The notes: generated by a model not told the origin, from the letters alone. A stretch of 64,000 nt of DNA from Frigoribacterium sp. Leaf186 (GCF_001423905.1 NZ_LMPQ01000010.1:542907-606906), one strand, 5' to 3'. Shown: positions 1 through 8,458, numbered from the stretch's first letter. A program made the numbers and translations.

Positions 1-59
1 CCGCAGCACGCCGACCACCGACCACCGACCGCAGCACGCCCTCACGCCAGCGGCGCCCC

Positions 60-890
60 TCAGGCGTCGAAGTCGGTGCCGCGGCTGCGCTCCGCCCAGG
101 AGTCGATGTCGCCCCGCAGGTCGTCGAGCGCGCCCGTGACGATCTCGACGGCGTCCGACCCGAGCAGCAGCAGGTAGGGCGACGAGCCCGACTCGACCGC
201 GTCGACGAGCAGGCGTGCGCCCGCGGCCGGGTCGCCGGGCTGGGTGCCGTCCGAGGTGTCGGCCTCGATGCGGCGCTTGCCGGCCGTCTCGGCGTAGTCG
301 GCGATCGGCGTGGCGGACTGCGTGAGCGACCGGCCCGAGAAGTCGGTGCGGAACGAGCCCGGTTCGACAACCGTCGCGGTGATGCCGAGGGGCGCGAGCT
401 CGGTGCGCAGGGCCATCGTCATCTGCTCGATCGCGGCCTTGACGGCGCCGTAGTAGCCCGAGCCGGGGCCGGTGCGGCGGGCGCCGATCGACGACAGGTT
501 GACGATCGTGCCGCCGCGGCGGGCGCGCATGCCGGGCAGCACGGCCTTGATCGTGCGGACACTGCCGTGGAAGTGCGTGTCGAACAGGCGGGCGACGTCG
601 GCGTCGTCGCCCTCCTCGACGGCCGAGCGGTACCCGTAGCCGGCGTTGTTGACGAGCACGTCGACGCCGCCGAAGCGGTCGGTGGCGGCGGCGACCGCGG
701 CCGTCACCTGGTCCGCGTCGGTCACGTCGAGGGCGACGGCCAGGGCGTGGTCGGGGTGCGCGTCGGCGAGGTCCTGCACGGCGGAGGCGTCGCGCGCGGT
801 GACGACGACGTCGTGCCCGCGGGCCAGCGCCTCCTCGGCGAAGGCGCGCCCCAGCCCCGTGGAGCATCCGGTGATCAACCAGGTCGACAT
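60..890 (-). CDS. SDR-family oxidoreductase
   Basis: Short-chain dehydrogenase/reductase of 276 residues, a cytoplasmic NAD(P)-dependent oxidoreductase of unknown substrate. Seen: the Rossmann motif TGCSTGLG at residues 7-14, NNAG at 81-84, a Ser in NLSSIG near 133, and the catalytic YGAVK (Tyr147, Lys151), in the order and spacing of classical SDRs. I place the start at the ATG at 890, which follows an AGAAGAG-like ribosome site; an upstream in-frame ATG at 920 would add ten residues not typical of the family. It is divergent from the CMD-family gene at 1128. The family is certain, the reaction is not. Confidence 0.9.
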   Translation of the reverse strand: MSTWLITGCSTGLGRAFAEEALARGHDVVVTARDASAVQDLADAHPDHALAVALDVTDADQVTAAVAAATDRFGGVDVLVNNAGYGYRSAVEEGDDADVARLFDTHFHGSVRTIKAVLPGMRARRGGTIVNLSSIGARRTGPGSGYYGAVKAAIEQMTMALRTELAPLGITATVVEPGSFRTDFSGRSLTQSATPIADYAETAGKRRIEADTSDGTQPGDPAAGARLLVDAVESGSSPYLLLLGSDAVEIVTGALDDLRGDIDSWAERSRGTDFDA

Positions 891-1127
891 GTGGTCTCTT
901 CTCTCGTTCGGTCGGGGCACCGTCTCTCACGCGTGCCGCAGCCCCCAGACAACCAAGGAGGCGCGGTGCCCGTCACGCGGCAGGGAGTCCCTGGCCGGGC
1001 CTCCCTGCCCCGGCCGCGGCGTCCTAGCGTCGAGCACGACCCGATCGGGCGGCGACCCTCTCGCCCCGAGCCGGCGTCCGGCACCGGGAGTCCCGGTCCC
1101 GACACCCACCACCCCAGGAGTGACGAC

Positions 1128-1469
1128 ATGTCAGATCAGCCCGTCCAGGTCGGCGGAGGGCGCGCCCTCTTCGGCGAGTTCGCCCCCAAGCTCGCCGAGC
1201 TCACGGACGACGTCCTCTTCGCGGACGTCTGGAACCGACCCGAGCTGTCGGCGCGCGACCGCAGCCTCGTCACCGTCGCGGTCCTCACCGCGGGTGGCGA
1301 CACCGACCAGCTGCGGTTCCACCTCGGCCGCGCCGTCGAGAACGGAGTCACCCAGGACGAGCTCGTCGAGGCGATCACGCACGTGACCCTCTACGCCGGC
1401 TGGCCCCGAGGGATGGCCGCGATGGGCGTCGCCGAGGCCCTCTTCACCGACGAGGAGTCCGACGGGTAG
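1128..1469 (+). CDS. Carboxymuconolactone decarboxylase-family protein
   Basis: Small all-helical CMD-fold protein of 113 residues. The central block (ELSARDRSLVTVAVLTAG, then RFHLGRAVENGVTQDELVE and YAGWP) is the typical CMD repeat. There is no CxxC pair, so it is the decarboxylase or YurZ type rather than an AhpD-like peroxidase. The ATG at 1128 has a good AGGAG ribosome site (1116-1120) seven bases upstream. The frame stays open far upstream, but that part is antisense to the SDR gene and is not coding. The substrate is unknown; the divergent SDR gene may belong to the same small pathway (inference). Confidence 0.88.
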   Translation: MSDQPVQVGGGRALFGEFAPKLAELTDDVLFADVWNRPELSARDRSLVTVAVLTAGGDTDQLRFHLGRAVENGVTQDELVEAITHVTLYAGWPRGMAAMGVAEALFTDEESDG

Positions 1470-1571
1470 AAGAGCGGGGATATCCTCCGGTGACGGCGGT
1501 CGACGGCGGTCGACGGCGGCCGTGCCCTCGGCGCCGCCACCGCCGCCACCACCCCCGACGACGAGGACCTC

Positions 1572-2156
1572 ATGACCGACATCCCCTGGGCCACCGGCAC
1601 CTGGACCACCGAGCCGACCGCGGTCGACGTCGCCGACGACGGCATGCGCGTCACGGCGGCCGAGGGCAGCGACGCCTGGCGCATCACGTCGTACGGCTTC
1701 GTGCACGACACCGAGCACGCCCTGGTCGCGCCGTTGCCCCAGGGCACCGCGATGGAGGTGTCGTTCGTCCTCGACTTCACGGCCCAGTTCGACCAGGCCG
1801 GAGTCTTCGTCTCGGTCGACCCCGAGACCTGGGTCAAGGCCGGGGTCGAGTTGAGCGACGGCGAGCAGAGCCTCGGAGCCGTCGTGACGCGAGGTCAGTC
1901 CGACTGGTCGCTCTCCCCCGTCGAGTGGGCGGGCCGCACCGTGACGATCCGCGCCAGCCGCTCGGGCGACGCGCTCACGATCCGGGCCCGGGTCGACGAC
2001 GAGCCCTGGCGCCTCGTCCGGGTCGCCCCGCTCGCCCCCGACGCCGACGTCAGCGCCGGCCCCTTCTGCTGCGCCCCCTCGCGCGCCGACCTCACCGTAC
2101 ATTTCACCTCGTGGCGCTCGACCGAGGCGGACGCGAGCCTGCACCCCGACGGCTGA
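1572..2156 (+). CDS. DUF1349 domain protein (concanavalin-like fold)
   Basis: Protein of 194 residues, cytoplasmic by absence of a signal peptide. It matches the DUF1349/YesU-like lectin-fold family: the segment FDQAGVFVSVDPETWVKAG, followed by SLGAVVTRGQSDWS, is the diagnostic central strand pair. Family members are thought to bind or process sugars, but no enzymatic activity is established. The ATG at 1572 follows a short GAGGACCTC stretch. It converges on the MaoC-like gene, with a cluster of inverted repeats at 2215-2297 between them. A 10-bp tandem repeat (CGACGGCGGT, about three copies) sits just upstream at 1491-1519. Confidence 0.85.
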   Translation: MTDIPWATGTWTTEPTAVDVADDGMRVTAAEGSDAWRITSYGFVHDTEHALVAPLPQGTAMEVSFVLDFTAQFDQAGVFVSVDPETWVKAGVELSDGEQSLGAVVTRGQSDWSLSPVEWAGRTVTIRASRSGDALTIRARVDDEPWRLVRVAPLAPDADVSAGPFCCAPSRADLTVHFTSWRSTEADASLHPDG

Positions 2157-2214
2157 CCGCCGCGGCCTGACCGCCGCCGCCTGACCGCCGAGCAGCCGGC
2201 TGTGACGCCCCGTG

Positions 2215-2297
2215 TCGCACCGCCGGCTGGACATCGCACCGCCAGCTGAACATCGCACCGCCGAATCAGACGGTGCGACGTTCAGTCGGCGGTGCGA
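2215..2297. repeat. Clustered TCGCACCGCC direct and inverted repeats
   Basis: Three direct copies of TCGCACCGCC (2215-2224, 2234-2243, 2253-2262) spaced 19 bp apart are followed by inverted copies at 2271-2278 and 2288-2297. GAACATCGCACCG at 2248-2260 pairs with 2271-2283 (12 of 13). The cluster lies between two convergent genes and overlaps the last codons of the MaoC-like gene, so it could act as a two-way terminator or be a repeat element. Confidence 0.6.
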
Positions 2298-2848
2298 CGA
2301 GGAGGCGCGGGTCGCCTCTCCGCACCCGGCGCCTCCGCGTCGGGTCGGCGCAGGACCAGGTTCGTCATCACCTGTGTCATGACGGCTCGGTCGTGCTGGT
2401 TGACGAGTTCGATCCGGGTGCGCACCACGCCCCGGTCGGGGCGGGACGCGGACGGCCGGGCGTCGACGACGGTGAACCGGGCGTGAAGCACGTCGTCCGG
2501 GTGGACGGGAGCCGACCAGCGCAGCTCGTCGACGCCGGGTGACGCGACGCTGGCGGCCTGGTTGAGGTAGGACTCCACCATCAGGCGCATCATCACGGCG
2601 GTGGTGTGCCAGCCGCTGGCCACGAGTCCGCCCAGGGGCGTCGCCTCGGCCCGCTCGGCGTCGACGTGCATGTCGTGCGGGTCGAACCGGCGGCCGAAGT
2701 CGACGATCTCCTCCGCCGTGACGCGGTACGAGCCGTGCTCCAGCGTGAGGCCGGGCACGTAGTCGTCGAGGAAGCGATCGGCGAGCCGATGCGCGAAGGG
2801 CGACGCGTCAGGGGCCGCGGCTGCGGTCGCGTCCGGTTCGTAGGGCAC
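2282..2848 (-). CDS. MaoC-like hot-dog hydratase
   Basis: Protein of 188 residues with the MaoC/R-specific enoyl-CoA hydratase signature: FDPHDMHVDAERAEATPLGG followed by LVASGWHT, which contains the Asp and His of the hydratase catalytic pair (D-x4-H). It probably hydrates a trans-2-enoyl-CoA in the cytoplasm, in fatty-acid or polyketide-type metabolism. It starts with GTG at 2848 behind a GGTGAGG ribosome site. The C-terminus is Pro/Arg-rich and overlaps the repeat cluster at 2215-2297. It lies downstream of the MFS gene on the same strand but is separated from it by a perfect hairpin. Confidence 0.87.
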   Translation of the reverse strand: MPYEPDATAAAAPDASPFAHRLADRFLDDYVPGLTLEHGSYRVTAEEIVDFGRRFDPHDMHVDAERAEATPLGGLVASGWHTTAVMMRLMVESYLNQAASVASPGVDELRWSAPVHPDDVLHARFTVVDARPSASRPDRGVVRTRIELVNQHDRAVMTQVMTNLVLRRPDAEAPGAERRPAPPRRTAD

Positions 2849-2947
2849 GCCCTCACCCTAGGTCGGCGTACGTCGGCCGAGACCCCCGGAAGCCGCCGAG
2901 ACCCCCACTCGCGAGCTAGGGCCTCGGCGACTTCCTGGGGTGTGAAC

Positions 2948-2994
2948 GCCGAGGAGGCGCGGTGCCGTTCGATCCGGCACCGCGCCTCCTCGGC
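2948..2994. terminator. Perfect GGAGGCGCGG-type hairpin
   Basis: Two 20-bp arms (2948-2967 and 2975-2994) are exact reverse complements around a 7-base loop. The core is GGAGGCGCGGTGCC. It lies just after the MFS gene stop on the minus strand and before the MaoC-like gene, so it probably terminates MFS transcription. There is no T-run. The same sequence forms hairpins at 49546-49592 and 53963-53995. Confidence 0.7.
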
Positions 2995-3017
2995 ATGGCT
3001 GCGCGCGACGGCCGCGG

Positions 3018-4229
3018 TCAGAGCCCCGCCGGGAACGCGTTGCGTCTCCCGTACACGGTCAGCGCCAGCGCCACGACCCCGAACCCGATCATCAGCACCG
3101 GCAGCACGAGCCCGTCGGCCACGGTCAGCAGGGCCGCCCCGACGATCCCCGCGAAGAAGATCGCCACGTTGAACGCCACCGGCAGGAAGGCGTTCGCGAC
3201 GTCGGCGTTGTCGCCCCCGACCGTGGTGAGGGCCGCCTGCAACTGGGCCGAGGCACCGCCGAACGTGACGCCCCAGAGCACCGCCGCGACGACCACGGCC
3301 GGCACCGACGCGTGGCCGACGAGCAAGACGACCCCGGCGACGACGAACAGGGCGACGCTGCCGTGCAGCAGGGCCCGCGGGTGGCGGTCGAGCAGCGCCC
3401 CGGTGACGACGATCCCGCCGATGGACGCGACGCCGTAGACCAGCAGCGTCACGTCGACGCCGAGCCCCGACCCACCGGCCCGCAGGTACGGCGAGACGTA
3501 CGTGTAGATCGTGTTGTGGGCGAGCATCCACGCGGCGATGACGGCCAGGATCACCGCGATCCCCGGGATGCGGAACACCCGCCCGAGCGAGAGCCGCGCC
3601 CCCGCCGGCGCCGGCGCCGCGTCGGGGACGACGCTCGCCACGAGTGCGACGACCACCACGCCGAGCAGGGTCAGCCCGCCGAACGACCACCGCCAGTCGA
3701 AGGCCGTCCCCAGCCACGAGCCCAGCGGCGTGCCGAACGCGAAGCCGACGGGCGCACCCGCCGACACGATCGCGAGCGACAGCCCGGCGCGGTCGGGCGG
3801 GCTGATCCGCCGACCGTAGGCAGCGAGCATGCCCCATATGACGCCCGAGAACGCGCCGGCCACGAACCGCGACACCAGGGCGAGGGCGATGACGGGCGAG
3901 AGGGCCGTCACGGTGTTCGCCACGATCAGGCCGGTGATCGCGATCAGGAGGAGCGGCTTGCGACGCATCCCCCGGGTGAGCGTGATGGCGGGCACGGTCG
4001 CGACCACGGTGCCGAGTGCGTAGGCGCTGATGAGTAGCCCCACGGCCCCCTCGCTCGTGCCGAGGCCGCCCGCGATGACGGGCAGCAGGCCGGCCGGCAT
4101 CGTCTCCATCGCGACGAGGATGAACCCCGTCGTCGCCAGCACGACCAGCGAGAACAGCGGCAGCCTTTCGGCGGGCCCTCCGGCGACGGAGGCGCGGGGC
4201 ACGCGGGTGGGGACGGGCGCTGTCGACAT
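3018..4229 (-). CDS. MFS transporter, DHA1-like drug exporter
   Basis: Membrane protein of 403 residues with about twelve hydrophobic segments and a central loop near residue 200. The motif-A-like region near residues 85-90 (TRGMRRKP) and the N-terminal MPAGLLPVIAGGLGTSEG are typical of the AraJ/chloramphenicol-type DHA1 exporters. It probably exports small hydrophobic compounds by proton antiport; the substrate is unknown. The ATG at 4229 has a GAAAGGAC ribosome site. The regulator gene ends 78 bases upstream on the same strand, so the two are likely co-transcribed and the regulator may control the exporter. Confidence 0.88.
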   Translation of the reverse strand: MSTAPVPTRVPRASVAGGPAERLPLFSLVVLATTGFILVAMETMPAGLLPVIAGGLGTSEGAVGLLISAYALGTVVATVPAITLTRGMRRKPLLLIAITGLIVANTVTALSPVIALALVSRFVAGAFSGVIWGMLAAYGRRISPPDRAGLSLAIVSAGAPVGFAFGTPLGSWLGTAFDWRWSFGGLTLLGVVVVALVASVVPDAAPAPAGARLSLGRVFRIPGIAVILAVIAAWMLAHNTIYTYVSPYLRAGGSGLGVDVTLLVYGVASIGGIVVTGALLDRHPRALLHGSVALFVVAGVVLLVGHASVPAVVVAAVLWGVTFGGASAQLQAALTTVGGDNADVANAFLPVAFNVAIFFAGIVGAALLTVADGLVLPVLMIGFGVVALALTVYGRRNAFPAGL

Positions 4230-4307
4230 GGTGAGGTCCTTTCGGGCGCGGGGATGCGCCTCCTGGGGGTGGGCCCAGGGGTGCGGGAGGAAGCGGGGAG
4301 GTGCGGG

Positions 4308-5195
4308 TCAGGTGACGGGGCCGGCGGACCGCGCGCGGTCGACGACGTCCTCGGTCGCCGCCCACGAGGCGAGGAGGCGCAGCCCCTCGTCGGACGCGGA
4401 GCCGGGGGCGGCCGTGTAGACGGTGAGCGAGTGCCCGGGGGTGTCTTGCAGTTCCATGACCTGGAAGTCCAGCTCGAGCAGGCCGACGGCGGGGTGCCGG
4501 AACTCTTTGGCGCCGGTGTAGTGGCGGCGGACGTCGTGGGCGGCCCAGCGGGCGCGGAACTCGTCGCTGCGGATGGACAGTTCGCCGACGAGGGCGGCGA
4601 TGCCGGGGTCGTGGGGGTTGCGGCCGGCGTCGCGTCGGAGGATGGCGACGTTGACGTTGGCGGCGCGCTCCCAGTCGGGGTAGAAGTCGTGGGAGCCCGG
4701 GTCGAGGAAGATGTAGCGCGAGTGGTTGGCGGGCCGCAGGGTGCCGCGGTACATGTCGGAGTACAGGGCGAAGCCGAGGGCGTTGGCGGCGACGAGGTCC
4801 ATGCGCGTGTTGGTGACCATCGCGATGGCGCCGGTGATGGCGTCGAGCATGTGCTGCACCGGGGACTGTGCGATCTTCTGTTCGCTGGTGACCGGGGCCT
4901 TGCGGCGTGAGGGAACGGAGGCGCGGGCGAGGTCGTAGAGGTGGTCGGTCTCGGCCTGGTCCAGGCCGAGGGCGCGGGCGATGGCGTCGAGGACGCTGTC
5001 GGAGACGCCGCCGAGGGCGCCGCGTTCGAGGCGCGTGTAGTAGTCCACGCTGACGCCAGCGAGGCGTGCGACTTCGTCGCGTCGGAGCCCCGGCACGCGT
5101 CGCTGGCCACCGGCACTGACGACGCCGGCCTGTTCGGGCGAGAGGCGTGCGCGGCGGCTGGCGAGGAAGTCGCGGACCTCGGCTCGGTTGTCCAT
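4308..5195 (-). CDS. XRE-type regulator with MmyB-like ligand domain
   Basis: Transcription regulator of 295 residues. Residues about 15-85 form an XRE-type helix-turn-helix (LRRDEVARLAGVSVDYYTRLE, GVSDSVLDAIARALGLD), and the remainder resembles the MmyB-like ligand-binding half (VQHMLDAITGAIAMVTNTRMDLVAANALG). I chose the ATG at 5195; the longer in-frame extension to 5294 lacks conservation. It lies directly upstream of the MFS exporter on the same strand and probably regulates it. It is the last clearly chromosome-like gene before the island. Confidence 0.85.
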   Translation of the reverse strand: MDNRAEVRDFLASRRARLSPEQAGVVSAGGQRRVPGLRRDEVARLAGVSVDYYTRLERGALGGVSDSVLDAIARALGLDQAETDHLYDLARASVPSRRKAPVTSEQKIAQSPVQHMLDAITGAIAMVTNTRMDLVAANALGFALYSDMYRGTLRPANHSRYIFLDPGSHDFYPDWERAANVNVAILRRDAGRNPHDPGIAALVGELSIRSDEFRARWAAHDVRRHYTGAKEFRHPAVGLLELDFQVMELQDTPGHSLTVYTAAPGSASDEGLRLLASWAATEDVVDRARSAGPVT

Positions 5196-5336
5196 GCGTC
5201 CGACCCTACGGTCGGTGGTTCGGGGCAGCCAGGCCCTGTCGGGACCAGGTTCGGCAGGGCACTGCAGGTGAGCCGGTGGCCGTCTTTGCCCCATGCACCG
5301 GCGGCGCGCCCCGTCGTTGGTGCGTCATCACGCCCA

Positions 5337-5426
5337 GAGGCTGACCCACATGACGCAGCAAGAAGTCACCAATCCCGTCTTGCGAGGCATCGTGAGGGAC
5401 TTCGTGGCCGGAGGCTGACCCACGTG
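5337..5426. repeat. Direct repeat pair GAGGCTGACCCAC(A/G)TG
   Basis: A 16-bp sequence at 5337-5352 recurs at 5411-5426 with one difference, 74 bp apart. It sits in the gap between the last chromosome-like gene and the first small genes of the island, so it could mark a junction. A 22-codon fragment (MTQQEVTNPV...) lies between and partly over the repeats and is probably not a gene. Confidence 0.45.
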
Positions 5427-5479
5427 CGGTCGCCTTGATCTGCTCTACAGCGGCCACCTCTGAGCGCCATACTGCTCAG

Positions 5480-5656
5480 GTGACCAGACGACAGGCCCAG
5501 TTCTTCATCGTCTGCGCGCTCGTGACGGTGTTCGCAGGATTGGGGATCGTGCTCGGCTCAGGTCCGGCCTTCGGTTGGTTCGTCCTGGCATTGGGGGTCG
5601 TGAACACCTTCCTAGGGGTATTGCACCTCCGGAAGTCGTCCAAACCGCTGCCCTAG
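5480..5656 (+). CDS. Small two-helix membrane protein
   Basis: Predicted protein of 58 residues starting at GTG 5480. It is mostly two hydrophobic helices (FFIVCALVTVFAGLGIVLGS and FGWFVLALGVVNTFLGVLHL) with a short basic tail. I recognise no family. It overlaps by four bases the convergent small membrane gene on the other strand. The hydrophobic periodicity and clean length support it as real, but no homology could be checked. Confidence 0.5.
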   Translation: MTRRQAQFFIVCALVTVFAGLGIVLGSGPAFGWFVLALGVVNTFLGVLHLRKSSKPLP

Positions 5657-5796
5657 CTCCGGGTGGCGCGGCGGCGAAGCGCGAGCGCTCGACCGAGACC
5701 TGCTGCGAGGAGTGCTGCTCCGATGACGATCAGGACGGCGTTGGCGGCATTCATGCTCGGAATCCACTGGGCCACGGCCCGACGTCCGGCAGCCAT
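5653..5796 (-). CDS. Small single-helix membrane protein (tentative)
   Basis: Possible protein of 47 residues with one hydrophobic helix (NAVLIVIGAALLAAGLGRAL) and a basic C-terminus. An internal ATG at 5754 would give 33 residues. The frame stays open far upstream, but that part has no protein-like composition. No family is recognised. Confidence 0.35.
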   Translation of the reverse strand: MAAGRRAVAQWIPSMNAANAVLIVIGAALLAAGLGRALALRRRATRS

Positions 5797-5901
5797 GAGT
5801 GAGCGCAGCGACCGCTCCTCCAAGGCCCCACGACGTCGAGATGCCTCGGGGCGACAACGAGCGTGGCGCAGCGAGTCCTCCGCTACGGTCGACCAGTGAT
5901 G

Positions 5902-6075
5902 ATGCGAATCGTGATCCTCGTGGGCGTCGGCGTGATGGTCGTCATCGCCGTCGTGGCGATCGTGCTCGCGGTGAGGGACATCCGTGCTGAGCGCTCCCTG
6001 TCTCGTCGCACGCTCGTGACGTTCTGCGCGGCCGGCGCCGTCGCGGCCGCCACCATCGCCTATGCCGTCCTCTGA
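5902..6075 (+). CDS. Small membrane protein
   Basis: Protein of 57 residues with two hydrophobic stretches (IVILVGVGVMVVIAVVAIVL and VTFCAAGAVAAATIAYAVL) joined by a short charged loop. Two consecutive ATG codons (5899 and 5902) are possible starts. A folded hairpin that could terminate it follows at 6141-6182. Function unknown. Confidence 0.5.
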   Translation: MRIVILVGVGVMVVIAVVAIVLAVRDIRAERSLSRRTLVTFCAAGAVAAATIAYAVL

Positions 6076-6140
6076 GAACCGAGAGCGACCCGTCGGAACC
6101 TTGCCGCACCGGGTGCCGGCGCGATCTGCGCGGAATGAGA

Positions 6141-6182
6141 AAAGCCCCGAGGCCCCTGAAAAGGCAGGGTTCTCAGGGCTTT
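6141..6182. terminator. Two-level stem-loop, likely terminator
   Basis: AAAGCCC (6141-6147) pairs with GGGCTTT (6176-6182), and inside it CCCTG (6154-6158) pairs with CAGGG (6165-6169) around an A-rich loop. It lies 65 bases after the small membrane gene at 5902-6075 and looks like a terminator in either direction. Confidence 0.55.
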
Positions 6183-6594
6183 CGCTCTGGCGGGTTGTTT
6201 GCACAACCTCGCGATCCCTCTGAACTCGGGCTTGCTCGCGAAGCGGCAGGCTGAGTTTCCCCCGAGCACCTCGCCATTTTCCCCCGGCCAGGTACTGCGT
6301 CGCTCTGAGGCCTGCTGAACGCGTCGCCCGCGGGCGACCGTGTTGGCGTCGAGTTCGGGCCTGCCCGCGCTGAAGGTCCCGTCGTGTGTCAACGCAACTC
6401 CCGCCTCGTGCTTGCTCCTGTTCATGGCCATGCCATGCGCGGCTCGACTGCGGAGACCTGCGTGAACTCGTGGCACACCTTGACTGAGACGCCGACACGA
6501 GGGACGTCCGCCACGCAAGTGACAACCCTTCAAGTAAAATCGATCTGCTTGGAGCTGCCCCGGGGGTTGGTTCTACGACCGACCGGGGAGATCG
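6183..6594. other. Gene-free stretch before the DUF3800 gene
   Basis: About 410 bases with lower GC than the chromosome. Open frames here have no protein-like composition. Nothing is recognised apart from the ribosome site GGGGAG just before 6595. It may hold the remains of an integration event. Confidence 0.4.
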
Positions 6595-7392
6595 ATGCCG
6601 CACTCATTCACGCCTAGGACAGCGCCGGCGACACCGCGCAAGAAGGCGCTCGCGTTCGTCGACGAGACAGGTGACCGTGGCACCGGACCGAACGCATCAC
6701 GGTTCTTCAGCATGGCCGGCGTGGTCGTAGCCGAGGAGGACTACGCAGCCCTGTCAGCGGCCATCATCGGGATCAAAGCCCGCTTCGGGGTCGAGAAGGC
6801 CAAGCCCCTCCACTGGAAAGATCACGTCAAGACCTTCGATCGCCGCCAGTTCGTCACGCGTGAGCTGAGCAGCATCCCAGGGCTCATCGTCAACTACGTC
6901 ATCTTCGAGAAGGCCGCCATCCCCCACACGGCCGGCATGCGCTCGGATCAGTCGACGTTCTACAACTACACGGCAGGGCTGATGATGGAGCGACTGCTGC
7001 TCACTGGCCAGTATTGGCCCGGCCAGACTCGGGATGTTCGCGTCTCGTTCGGTCACGTCCGAGGTTTCGATCACGACAAGACACTCGACTACTTCCGCAT
7101 CAAGAAGGAGCAAGGCCAGGGCCCGGCCCGGTGGTCGCTCCTGGAGGGGACTCCGAGGTTCCTCGCGATGTCGACGAACTCCGGGATGCAAGCGGCCGAC
7201 CAGTACGCCGGCATGCTCAGTGCCGCCATGAACGTGGACCGATTCGGCGGCTACGAGGCGCAGCACTTGCTGTCCATCAGACCGCAGATCCGACGATCCT
7301 CGTCGGGCTCGAACGCGGGCTACGGCTTCAAGACCATGACACAGCAGGTGACCCTGCAGAGCTACCCCTGGTGGCCCGCTGGAGGTCTGTAA
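6595..7392 (+). CDS. DUF3800 domain protein
   Basis: Protein of 265 residues with the DUF3800 hallmarks: an N-terminal acidic motif (LAFVDETGD, residues about 19-27) and a C-terminal MQAADQYAGML motif. The pattern is that of an RNase H-like fold with Asp residues. DUF3800 proteins are widespread in mobile and accessory DNA and no activity is firmly established. The ATG at 6595 follows GGGGAG. It is the first sizeable gene of the island and stands alone. Confidence 0.82.
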   Translation: MPHSFTPRTAPATPRKKALAFVDETGDRGTGPNASRFFSMAGVVVAEEDYAALSAAIIGIKARFGVEKAKPLHWKDHVKTFDRRQFVTRELSSIPGLIVNYVIFEKAAIPHTAGMRSDQSTFYNYTAGLMMERLLLTGQYWPGQTRDVRVSFGHVRGFDHDKTLDYFRIKKEQGQGPARWSLLEGTPRFLAMSTNSGMQAADQYAGMLSAAMNVDRFGGYEAQHLLSIRPQIRRSSSGSNAGYGFKTMTQQVTLQSYPWWPAGGL

Positions 7393-7562
7393 GACGACGA
7401 ACGGCCAAGGAGCCCGGGGCACCTCAACTGGATGTCCAGAAGGGTTTGACAGCAAACCTGGCGTTGTCCCCGTGGCCTCTTGACCGTTCGTGTGATCTAA
7501 CTTATCACGCAGCCTGAAAATTCCTCGGATGCCGACAGCTGGACCAGAGCAACTCCTAGCAA

Positions 7563-7892
7563 GTGAGGGGCTCCGAGGCGATTCGAGCATCCACGGCCCC
7601 TCGGAGCGGACGGACCGCATCAGTCGTCCAGGCCCTCAAAGCTGTCGCTGACCCGGCGCCGCTCAGACTGCTCTCGATGGTGGCATCTCAACCCGGCGCG
7701 GAGGCGTGCGTGTGCGACTTGATGGATCCACTCGGACCTTCCCAACCCACCGTCTCGCACCATCTCAAGGTTTTTGTCGATGCGGGCACGCTCCACCGTG
7801 AGAAGCGTGGCACACGGGCATATTTCTCTTTGAATCCTGGCGCGCTCGATTCCCTTGCAGGCCTCCTAAGCTCCACCTCCTCTCGCGATTGA
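7563..7892 (+). CDS. ArsR/SmtB-family repressor (CVCDL type)
   Basis: Winged-helix metal-sensing repressor of 109 residues. The ACVCDLMDPLGPSQPTVSHH segment carries the CVCD pair in helix alpha-3, the site that binds As(III), Sb(III) or soft divalent metals in ArsR and CadC-like sensors. The recognition helix follows (TVSHHLKVFVDAGTL). The start is GTG at 7563. No transporter directly follows on the same strand; the nearest candidate target is the ACR3/BASS-like gene at 8459, beyond the MerR gene, so its target is uncertain. Confidence 0.85.
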   Translation: MRGSEAIRASTAPRSGRTASVVQALKAVADPAPLRLLSMVASQPGAEACVCDLMDPLGPSQPTVSHHLKVFVDAGTLHREKRGTRAYFSLNPGALDSLAGLLSSTSSRD

Positions 7893-7961
7893 CAGCTGCC
7901 AGTCACTGACCGGCCGTCGCCGCGTTCGCCTGGGACTACACGCGACTGCGTGAGTCCCCGA

Positions 7962-8363
7962 TCACCTCATACCGCGGAGAACGCACTCAGTTGAGCAACG
8001 CGCCTCCCGGTCGGGACACTCGGCCAGGTCGTGCTCGGCACGAGCAAGGCGCGACCGGAGCCGGTCGAGCCGGGCCTGCTTCTCCTCGATCTGACGCACC
8101 TGCTCAGCCAGAAGTGGGCGCAGCGCTTCTCGGACGTCGGTGCAGGACGTCGATTCCATGGTGTTGAGGTGCGCGCCGATCTGGTCGAGGGGCAGGCCGA
8201 GTTCTTTGCTGGCTTCGATCAGGTCGAGCCGACTGAGAACGTCCGGGCTGTAGTCGCGGTACCCGTTGTGGGCCCTGGCAGGGGTCAAAAGCCCGATGGA
8301 CTCGTAGTAGCGGAGCGCCGTGGCGGGGACGCCGCTGCGCTTGCTGACCTCGGAGATTCGCAC
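7962..8363 (-). CDS. MerR-family metal regulator
   Basis: Regulator of 133 residues. The N-terminus has the MerR helix-turn-helix (ISEVSKRSGVPATALRYYES), followed by the dimerisation helix. The C-terminus is Cys-rich: Cys in STSCTD, then CPDREARCSTEC, suggesting a soft-metal or metalloid ligand, as in MerR, ZntR and CueR relatives. It starts with GTG at 8363 and is divergent from the ACR3/BASS-type efflux gene, with a perfect palindrome (8398-8412) between them. It probably activates that gene. Confidence 0.85.
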   Translation of the reverse strand: MRISEVSKRSGVPATALRYYESIGLLTPARAHNGYRDYSPDVLSRLDLIEASKELGLPLDQIGAHLNTMESTSCTDVREALRPLLAEQVRQIEEKQARLDRLRSRLARAEHDLAECPDREARCSTECVLRGMR

Positions 8364-8397
8364 ACCGCGACCCTAGAGCTGCTGGCGCCGCTTGGCC

Positions 8398-8412
8398 TTC
8401 GAGCGGCTCGAA
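8398..8412. promoter_or_regulatory. Candidate MerR operator TTCGAGCGGCTCGAA
   Basis: Perfect 6-bp inverted repeat around CGG in the divergent gap between the MerR gene (start 8363) and the ACR3/BASS gene (start 8459). MerR regulators bind such short dyads between promoter elements. The promoter boxes themselves are not clear. Confidence 0.55.
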
Positions 8413-8458
8413 CCTCTACGGTCACTGACGTGCCTTCCTCCTCCACACCAGTCCAGCT

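Noticed and set aside
3312-4037. Long plus-strand frame over the MFS gene
   Set aside because: Extremely charged, repetitive composition and antisense to a clear twelve-helix transporter.
6060-6533. 157-codon minus-strand frame upstream of DUF3800
   Set aside because: No protein-like pattern, no ribosome site, and it runs through the terminator-like stem at 6141-6182.
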